From Coccinella septempunctata (Eukaryota; Arthropoda; Insecta; Coleoptera; Coccinellidae), in assembly GCF_907165205.1 (NCBI RefSeq), contig NC_058193.1, positions 12,941,544 to 13,005,543 on the forward strand: DNA of 64,000 nt, read 5' to 3'. Numbering within the stretch: the stretch's first letter is position 1; each line of letters opens with the position of its first letter. The notes below the pieces were generated by a model. The model was not told where the DNA came from. It was given only the letters and a program-made list of their open reading frames with translations, and ran no database searches. Below, one piece after another: positions 57,424 to 64,000 of the stretch. The position numbers and the translations under genes were made by a program.

Positions 57424-57923
57424 ATATAGGGTTCCCCAAAACTATTGAATCAAACGTCACACCACGATAGAGTAGATCAAATACTATCGAATGACCCCAA
57501 CATTAGTTGAGCAAAAATGTACTGTTTCTGAGAAAACCTAACCTAAAGTTGCCGATTTTCGAACTATATTATCGCCCCTGTTTATTCTGAGTATCAAAAA
57601 TCATGTAGTTAAAACAATTGTTTCAATTTACCTTTACTTAGGTTATGGTTATCGATTAACTACTTAAAATAATTTGAATTAGGGGAGATATATTATAACA
57701 ATAATCTTAGTTCAATATAATTTAATATCGATTTCCTTTTTCATAAACTGGCCCTGTTATTAAGAAAAATAGTTCGAAAGTCGCAACTTTAGGTATTTTA
57801 ATAAAATTCTGATGATTTTGGAAACGGTACATTTTCGTCGAACTAATGTTGGTGTCATTCGATAATATTTGGTTTACTCTATCGTGGTGTGACGTTTGAT
57901 TCACTAGTTTAGGGACATCCTGT
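57424..57923. mobile_element. About 0.5-kb MITE with long inverted repeats (copy 2)
   Basis: Duplicate of 39301-39800, with the same TATA-bordered GGTTCCCC...TCAAACGTCACACC ends. Confidence 0.72.
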
Positions 57924-58846
57924 ATATGAGGTGATTTTGAACTCAGCTCAATGCCCTCTATTCACGGTTTTCATTTGTCTGTTTACTTGTGAAATACCCT
58001 GTACCTCCTTGTACCGTCATATGAAAATTCAAATTCTTCTTGTTGTGAGAAACGTTCAGCCCAACATCTGTTTGCTGCAAAACACGTGTTAACGTTGATA
58101 TGAAGGGTTCAAACTTTTCTACCTGATTCGGGCTTTTTAGGGACGAATTGATCAAGATGCCCAGTTCGAGTAATATTTCGTTTTGCGTGTTATATTGGAT
58201 AAAATTGTATTTATTCCATGGAAGATTCGAGAATTATGGATGTCCAGAATGCTCCAGAATGATGAAAATTTTCAGATTCCATTGAAACTCTTGCGAAAAT
58301 TATCTCGTATATTGTCAAGTTTAGATTTTAATCCATTCAGAACTTTGAAGTTCGGCAAATAATGATGTAAATAATTCAATATTCTATTTGCCTCAAGACT
58401 CGAAACTTTTCAAGAAACGATTCATTTAATGATTAGATGACGAATAAATCAAAAAATTATGTGTGTTGATATTATATTTTCATTCATTGAAGAATATTTA
58501 GAATAATGAAGTTCAACAAATGATACGAACAAGATACTTTTTCAATTAGCCTCATGATCCAAAACATTTCAGAATTTATTTCGTGTTTAGATAATCCGCT
58601 GCATATCGGTGTTCACAATACGACTGTCAATTAAGTACCAATTATAGAACGATTTAATTAATAAGTAGATCAATAGCATTCGATAATGTTGGTCAGTCTA
58701 TAAACTGACAACTCATTTTGTCAAATGACGGATTTCAGTATCAGACTGCTACATAGTATAATGAGAGTTCGAAAAAATTTGTATAGAATACAAAATTTAG
58801 ATGGTTGATATTATGTGTCGCTAACAGTCAATCACATTTTCTTCAG
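57924..58846. other. AT-rich interval with a fragment of the palindrome repeat (copy 2)
   Basis: Equivalent of 39801-40722. It starts with the GAACTCAGCTCAATGCCCTC block; the rest is unassigned. Confidence 0.5.
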
Positions 58847-58918
58847 CGCAGTTGTTGTTTTGAAGAAAAACTAGTAGATTCTCGCAAAATCCGAAACTCT
58901 ACATGAATGGGCCCAGTT

Positions 58919-59036
58919 GCTCAGTTCGGGATTAAAGTTTATCCTAGATTGATTTTGACATTTCAGTTCAGTTCTGTCAGGTTAATCTATGATCATCTTA
59001 AATCTCGGCCTAATCCTGAACTGAACAACCGGGCCT
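58919..59036. mobile_element. About 118-bp inverted-repeat element, array unit 1
   Basis: Same as 40796-40913, with ends GGGCCCAGTTGCTCAGTTCG and the inverse of GGCCCGGTTGTTCAGTTCAG. Confidence 0.75.
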
Positions 59037-59361
59037 TATAGTAATAGCATCGTAGCATTAACTATGTCGGTATATTATTGGAATAATACTAATTTTTTAT
59101 AGCGGAGAATAGTGGTTTTTAGCCTCGGTATTCACGAAATTCATTTTATTATGTTTTTTTTTTTAAATGTGAATCGGCCCGAAATCTTGGATCCCCCGAC
59201 GTGCTAGTCTCGTATACTTCTATGACAATAGCATAATAACTCAAATTTCAACATTTTCACAGAAATTTTTGAATTTAAGCGAGAGACACATTTCCTACGC
59301 GCAGTTGTTGTTTTGAAGAGAAAGTAGTAGATTCTCGCAAAATCCGAAACTCTACATGAAT

Positions 59362-59485
59362 AGGCCCAGTTGCTCAGTTCGGGATTAAAGTTTATCCTAG
59401 ATTGATTTTGACATTTCAGTTCAGTTCTGTCAGGTTAATCTATGATCATCTTAAATCTCGGCCTAATCCTGAACTGAACCGGGCC
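59362..59485. mobile_element. About 120-bp inverted-repeat element, array unit 2
   Basis: Second copy of the same element, beginning AGGCCCAGTTGCTCAG; the right end lacks three bases (AAC) present in unit 1. Confidence 0.7.
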
Positions 59486-59583
59486 TTATAGTAATAGCAT
59501 CGTAGCACTAACTAAGTCGGTATATTATTGGAATAATACTAATTTTTTATAGCGGAGAATAGTGGTTTTTAGCCTCGGTATTC

Positions 59584-62265
59584 ATGAAAAGAATAAAAGA
59601 AGGTGTTTCCATCATGATACACAAAAGACATAAAAACAAAATAACGGATTTCGAGACAATCAACGAAAATATAATTAGGGTCAATATCACAATAAATCAA
59701 AATCCCATCGCGATCCTTGGAATATACGCAATATCAGATGATGAACCGCAAATGAAAAAGGATGTGTTTTTTGAACAAGTTAGCGACGAGATTATGAAAA
59801 TTGGAAAAACAAGAGAGATTCTTATACTAGGTGATCTAAATAGTAGAGTAGGACGAAGAATTAACGATGCCGTTGTAGGTCCTTTCGGAGAAGTGAATAC
59901 AAACGACAACGGAGAGAGACTCATTGAAATATGTCAACAACATCAATTGAGAATAACAAACGGCTACTTCAGACATAAAGATATACATACATATACATGG
60001 ATACAACATACAAGGAATTTGAGATCAGTCATCGACTATGTGATAACCAGACAGAACACAAGTTTTATAATACACGATGTGAGATCGTATCGAGGCGTCA
60101 CATGCGGTTCGGATCATTATCTAGTCAGAGCAAAGATGATAATACCTTATAGATCCCAGAAACTCTCAGACAACAGCAAAGAAGAAAACGTTCCAACATA
60201 TAAGGAATATAATGTCAACAGTCTGACAAATGAAAGTACTCGAAGATTATACCAGAATAGATTGGATGAAAAACTTCTGCAGACAGTGGACCAGCAACCC
60301 GTAGAACTAGTTTATAGAAACATAGTAGAAGGTATGAAAAAGGCTGCAGAGGAAGCAATCGGGACCAAAACAAAACGAGACAGTAAGAACTTATGGTGGA
60401 ACGAGGAAATCGAAGAATTGGTGCGTCAGAAGAAGAAATTATATCTAAGATGGTTAAATACAAAGGACCAGGAAGACAGAGATCAATATTTGGAAATAAA
60501 GAGAACAACCAGAAGATTGAGAAATAAAGCCGAGAGAGAGATGTGGGACCAAAAGTGTAGTGAGATCAACACATATCTGGGTGGAAAAAAGTCCTCCGAA
60601 TCATGGAAATTCATCAGGAACCTGAAATCTGACGCAAAAAATAAGACAAATATTCAAATTATACCAACGGAAAAATGGCTCGACTACTATAGAGGGTTGT
60701 TGACTGAGAACAGAGAACAATATTTGTTGAATTCTCCACTGAGGGTTCTCGTAGAGGGTGACGAAATAACAGTTTCAGTTGAACAAGTGAAGAATGCGGC
60801 GCAAAAATTGAAGAATGGTCGCGCAGCAGGTCCAGAAGGAATCCCAGCTGAACTCATCAAGTGTGGGTCGGAACAACTATTTGAACAACTTACATGGTGT
60901 ATTAATCAGTACTTGAATGGCGAGCCGGTTCCTGAGGAATGGAAGGAGGCATATATTTCGTCTGTCCATAAGAAAGGAAACAAACTGGATTGTTCGAACT
61001 ACAGAGGAATATCCGTAACCAGTACTCTGAGCCGTTTGTATGGAAGACTCATCCGTGACATGATAGAGGAAGAATATAAGAACTTAGAAGAGGAAGAACA
61101 ATCTGGATTTTGGGCTGGAAGAACATGCACTGATAACATCTTTTGTTTAAAACAAATTATAGAGAAGAGAACCGCCGTTGGTCAGGAAACTCACCTAATG
61201 TTCATAGATCTGAAAAAAGCCTACGATACTATCCCAGTGGAAAAACTATGGCGAGTTTTAGAGGAAACCAATCTCAACCATACCCTCATAAGAGCTCTAA
61301 AAAATCTGTATGAGGGCACGACATCAAGAATAAAGGTCGGTAGCAGGTTATCAGAAAAGTTCCTGGTAGATAAGGGTCTTCGCCAAGGATGCTGTATATC
61401 GCCTACATTATTCAAGATCTATGTAGCGCGGGCATTATACCAATGGAAGAGGAAATGTGGCGGAATGGGCATCGATATCGGTGAAACGTGCCTTTACACC
61501 TTACAATTTGCTGACGATCAAGTCGTCATAGCAAACGATAAAGATGACTTGCAATACATGGCCAGAAAACTACAAGAGGAGTATAGGCACTGGGGATTGG
61601 AACTCAATACAGAAAAAACGAAATATCTTCCTATAGGAGCAGAGCAGTCTAACATCCAACTAGACGAAGGTGAAGTAGCATGCTGCAGCGTATACACCTA
61701 TCTCGGGGTGGAATTCGACACGTCTGGAAAGGATGATAAAGAAATACAGAAGAGAGTTACACAGGCTAAAAGAACTATAGGATGTCTAAATGGTGTGCTC
61801 TGGAGTAACAGCATCGGAAAGAAACGTAAATATAATATCTACGAATCATTCATCAAGAGTAGCTTGATTTATGGAGCAGAGACGTGGAGAATAACACAAC
61901 ACAATCGAAGAAAACTTGAAGCTGCTGAAATGGACGTATTTCGAAGATCACTGGGTATATCTCGTAGAGATAGAGTGAGAAACGACGACGTGAGACAACA
62001 GATGGGAATAGATGGCTCGATAATGACCGATATAGAACGAAGACAGCTCATATGGTACGGTCACGTTCAAAGAATGGAAGGAACTAGACTGCCCAAGATT
62101 GCAATGATGTGGACACCAACACACCGTAGAAAGCCTGGAAGGCCGAAGAAAACTTGGAAGGAAGAAGTCGGGAAAGCCATGAGTGCCCGAGATCTGAGAG
62201 AAGACCAGTGGAACAACCGTCGAGAATGGAAGTTAGGCATCGGACAACGAAGAAAAACGTTTTAA
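59584..62265 (+). CDS. RTE LINE ORF: endonuclease (N-terminally truncated) and reverse transcriptase
   Basis: 893 codons. The ATG at 59584 belongs to the target-site duplication, so the natural start and first part of the endonuclease are absent. Endonuclease motifs left: ILGDLNSRVGR near 80, YTWIQHTRNLRSVIDYVIT near 138, SDHYLVRAKM near 176. RT: NYRGISVTSTLSRLYGR near 472, FIDLKKAYDTIP near 539, LRQGCCISPTLFKIY near 598 and catalytic FADDQVV near 641. The C-terminal region has IWYGHVQRMEGTRLPK near 822 and a basic HRRKPGRPKKTWKEE stretch. No stop or frameshift within the RT. Without the N terminus the endonuclease is unlikely to work. Confidence 0.9.
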   Translation: MKRIKEGVSIMIHKRHKNKITDFETINENIIRVNITINQNPIAILGIYAISDDEPQMKKDVFFEQVSDEIMKIGKTREILILGDLNSRVGRRINDAVVGPFGEVNTNDNGERLIEICQQHQLRITNGYFRHKDIHTYTWIQHTRNLRSVIDYVITRQNTSFIIHDVRSYRGVTCGSDHYLVRAKMIIPYRSQKLSDNSKEENVPTYKEYNVNSLTNESTRRLYQNRLDEKLLQTVDQQPVELVYRNIVEGMKKAAEEAIGTKTKRDSKNLWWNEEIEELVRQKKKLYLRWLNTKDQEDRDQYLEIKRTTRRLRNKAEREMWDQKCSEINTYLGGKKSSESWKFIRNLKSDAKNKTNIQIIPTEKWLDYYRGLLTENREQYLLNSPLRVLVEGDEITVSVEQVKNAAQKLKNGRAAGPEGIPAELIKCGSEQLFEQLTWCINQYLNGEPVPEEWKEAYISSVHKKGNKLDCSNYRGISVTSTLSRLYGRLIRDMIEEEYKNLEEEEQSGFWAGRTCTDNIFCLKQIIEKRTAVGQETHLMFIDLKKAYDTIPVEKLWRVLEETNLNHTLIRALKNLYEGTTSRIKVGSRLSEKFLVDKGLRQGCCISPTLFKIYVARALYQWKRKCGGMGIDIGETCLYTLQFADDQVVIANDKDDLQYMARKLQEEYRHWGLELNTEKTKYLPIGAEQSNIQLDEGEVACCSVYTYLGVEFDTSGKDDKEIQKRVTQAKRTIGCLNGVLWSNSIGKKRKYNIYESFIKSSLIYGAETWRITQHNRRKLEAAEMDVFRRSLGISRRDRVRNDDVRQQMGIDGSIMTDIERRQLIWYGHVQRMEGTRLPKIAMMWTPTHRRKPGRPKKTWKEEVGKAMSARDLREDQWNNRREWKLGIGQRRKTF

Positions 62266-62293
62266 AACCGATATATATATATATATATATATA
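59590..62293 (+). mobile_element. RTE-clade LINE, 5' truncated, with 11-bp TSD
   Basis: TATTCATGAAA at 59579-59589 and at 62294-62304 flanks the element. The first array unit has the corresponding empty site (TATTCACGAAA near 59123-59133), which confirms the insertion. The element begins inside the endonuclease and ends with a (TA)n tail (about 62270-62293). The coding region is open throughout, so the insertion seems recent. It is a different family from the LINE at 4293-7933. Confidence 0.9.
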
Positions 62294-62885
62294 TATTCAT
62301 GAAATTCATTTTATTATGTTTTTTTTAAATGTGAATCGGCCCGAAATCTTGGATCCCGCGACCTGCTAGTTTCGTATACTTCTATGACAATAGCAAAATA
62401 ACTCAAATTTCAACATTTTCACAGAAATTTTTGAATTTAAGCGAGAGACACATTTCCTACGCGCAGTTGTTGTTTTGAAGAAAAAGTAGTAGAGTCTCGC
62501 AAAATCCGAAACTCTACATGAGTAGGCCCAGTTGTTCAGATCGGGATTGAAGTTTATCCTAGATTGATCCTAGAAACTCGTCATCGCCTTCCAAAGGCTG
62601 TATTTTGGAAGGGCTGTCGATTTGGAAAATTTACAGGAACTAACCCCGCTTATTTTCATTAAGGAATCATCTCCCTTATTCCTTCGCATTTGTTTACAGA
62701 TATCCTGTATATAGCTATATTTTATCTATGTACCTTTTTATTTTAGATAGTAGAAGTTTAATCAATATGTGTTATTTTCGAAGACCAAAACAAAAATTTC
62801 AATTGCACATGAATTGTTAATTATAAGAATCATCATCTATTTTGAATAATAAAACTGCATGCGAAAATACTTAGATTAACTTTTG

Positions 62886-62942
62886 TCTTCCTCCTTTCAT
62901 CATGCGTCCATCATAGTGTCCGCTGTTCATCATAGCTTCTGG
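62886..62942 (-). other. Candidate small host exon (low confidence)
   Basis: On the minus strand a CTATTCCCAG acceptor-like sequence precedes an open stretch reading EAMMNSGHYDGRMMKGGRQ. It is richer in G+C than its surroundings and is followed by GTTAAT, a weak donor-like sequence. The codon content (Met, Gly, basic residues) does not resemble the retroelements here. No family was recognised and chance is possible. Confidence 0.2.
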
Positions 62943-63966
62943 GAATAGGCAGTATATATATATATATATTCATTGAACTGATTTAAACTAAGAATGATAT
63001 GGAATAGTTATTTCAATTATTACTGAAAAAAAAAATAACTGAACATATTTTTTAGAGAATTTTCTAATAGAATCAATGAATCTATGAAAATTATATAAAG
63101 CATCAAAAAGTTTAGACGCAGAATATTCAAAATATCACATGATATTTCATTTCGCATGATATTTCGATTTACTCAAAATAAAAGATGTTAGTTGGTCAGT
63201 GGGCGTACTATATCTACTGAATAAAGAACAGTAAATCCCGGATAGCATGCTCGCCGGATTACAGCACTTTAACTTATCTATCTACTATGATTGAAATCTA
63301 TGGCAGAAATATTGATTAAGATCATTTCAATTCGTGAGAATTTGAATATTCGAACCGACAAACTGGTTATTATATGCAGCAAGTTGAATGAATATTTCAG
63401 TAGTTCATTGCTGAAAAAGGTCCATGGTACAAATGCAGCATCTATAAAAATAGATTGAAAGGGAAAGAAACCAACATCTTTAATATCAACACATAATGAG
63501 TCCACAATAATCTATTCAAGTTAAGAAGTTATATCGTTTCTTCAAATTAAAATATTGCTCATACTTACAAACTGACCTGTCAAGTATATTGAAAAACATG
63601 AATTGAACAATGAAATCACAATATCAATATGTCAAATCATAAACACTAATAATAGAAAACTTCTAATAATAATATCAATTTGATGCTGATTGATTAATAT
63701 TTTTCATCCTTCAGCAGTAATAGAAGACTGCAGCAAAACGAAAGCAAAAGAACCGGGTTCTCGATAGAGCTTCCCGCTGCGGTACCTAATAATTTCTAAA
63801 AAGTTCCTGTCGAACTTTTTCCTAACGTTTATACTAGGATTTTCCGGTTAATTATGTACAAAAACAAAAAGAAAATACCTTTTTTTGGTATAAAGTTTGC
63901 TTTTGTGATATGGTATTAATACTTATTCTTCATTTTTTTCATAATTTTTAATAATTCAAAAAGACG

Positions 63967-63992
63967 GTAAGAGTAAGAGTAAGAGTAAGAGT
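63967..63992 (+). repeat. (GTAAGA)n microsatellite
   Basis: Four consecutive GTAAGA units at the right edge of the window, then GTGGGG. Confidence 0.85.
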
Positions 63993-64000
63993 GGGGTGTT

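Larger units (their letters stand above)
50938..57428. repeat. Nearly complete 6.5-kb palindrome (copy 2)
   Basis: The left arm (50938-54125) and right arm (54135-57428) are reverse complements along their length, joined at a hairpin with stems AACTCCTTCAC and GTGAAGGAGTT and a 9-nt loop. The arms differ by several percent and by indels, including the 301-bp tandem duplication present only on the right. This rules out a simple read-through artefact. Outer ends carry ACACCCTGTATATATA on the left and TATATATAGGGTT on the right. The small open frames in each arm occur as mirrored pairs and look non-coding. Confidence 0.9.
40960..59076 (+). repeat. Segmental duplication, copy 2 (18.1 kb)
   Basis: Direct second copy of 24385-40953. 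It retains the complete palindrome and two sense codons in the R4/Dong-like ORF where copy 1 has stops, so it is closer to the ancestral state in those places. It also has a 10-bp GTTGTTAGTT-type insertion near 42996 that copy 1 lacks, or copy 1 lost it. To the right it runs on without a break into the 450-bp tandem array. True tandem duplication and a retained haplotype in the assembly both fit. Confidence 0.93.
58847..62567 (+). repeat. Tandem array, unit about 450 bp, interrupted by an RTE LINE
   Basis: Unit starts CGCAGTTGTTGTTTTGAAGA at 58847, 59300 and 62462. The first period is 453 bp. The second is about 447 bp after removal of the RTE element and one target-site duplication. The third unit is truncated at about 62567. 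Each unit contains the small GGCCC-ended inverted-repeat element and the motif TAGCCTCGGTATTCA, in which the RTE inserted. Only the first part of unit 1 is included in the segmental duplication. Confidence 0.88.
62568..64000. other. AT-rich flank without clear genes
   Basis: This is beyond the array. It contains a (TA)n run at about 62953-62969 and a hexanucleotide repeat at the very end. Open frames are short and low in complexity. It may be host intergenic or intronic DNA. One short stretch with coding appearance is listed separately. Confidence 0.5.

Noticed and set aside
50938..57428. Palindrome as a sequencing artefact from a read-through hairpin adapter.
   Set aside because: The arms differ at many positions and by indels, and the right arm has its own 301-bp duplication, so one arm cannot be a copied read of the other.
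63700..63800. Short plus-strand stretch reading QNESKRTGFSIELPAAVP.
   Set aside because: Bounded by nearby stops, with no start codon or splice signals I could support; chance is likely.
1..64000. tRNA, rRNA, CRISPR arrays, operons or bacterial regulatory signals.
   Set aside because: None seen. Retroelement content, polyadenylation signals and target-site duplications mark this as eukaryotic DNA. Direct repeats here are transposons or tandem arrays without spacers of CRISPR type.

Overview
This is a eukaryotic, AT-rich window that reads almost entirely as transposable elements. Several things point to an insect: LINEs whose first ORF joins a PHD-type zinc finger, a coiled coil and an FP-like C-terminal domain; Gypsy-type LTR elements with TGGCGC primer-binding sites; a restriction-like-endonuclease LINE sitting at (TAA)n tracts; and many short elements bounded by an ACACCCTGTATA-type motif. 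A beetle or another insect with a repeat-rich genome is plausible, but the order cannot be fixed from sequence alone. No confident host gene is present; one possible small exon lies near 62.9 kb. The reading is manual, so boundaries are approximate unless a target-site duplication (TSD) is quoted.

Layout. 1-3278: minus-strand Gypsy-like element (gag, protease, RT, RNase H), cut by the window edge. 4293-7933: nearly complete RTE-like LINE between copies of a 10-bp TSD. 10140-19282: an old CR1-like LINE (LINE-A) opened by a 2.0-kb element with about 410-bp terminal inverted repeats (10384-12399), by an essentially intact LINE (LINE-B, 13494-17990, 7-bp TSD) and by a Gypsy element whose 3' LTR ends at 19283. 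20202-22702: LINE-D, whose (TTA)n tail abuts the 3' end of an inverted R4/Dong-like LINE (22703-24640).

24385-40953 and 40960-59076 are two head-to-tail copies of one segmental duplication, differing at only a few bases per kilobase where I compared them. Each copy holds a truncated Gypsy element with an open gag, a MITE split by a CR1-like LINE (LINE-C) that itself contains two MITEs, further LINE fragments on both strands, and a large inverted repeat. In copy 2 the inverted repeat is a nearly complete palindrome of about 6.5 kb with a 9-nt spacer at its centre. In copy 1 about 1.54 kb of the centre is missing, and a short stretch beside the deletion carries the variants of the opposite arm, as expected for palindrome-centre deletion with arm-to-arm gene conversion.

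58847-62567 is a tandem array with a unit of about 450 bp, each unit containing a small inverted-repeat element. It is interrupted by a 5'-truncated RTE-clade LINE with an open 893-codon frame whose first ATG lies in the target-site duplication. 62568-64000 is AT-rich flank. The genes do not form a pathway. Their relations are those of nested insertion, and these give a relative chronology of transposition, duplication and rearrangement.
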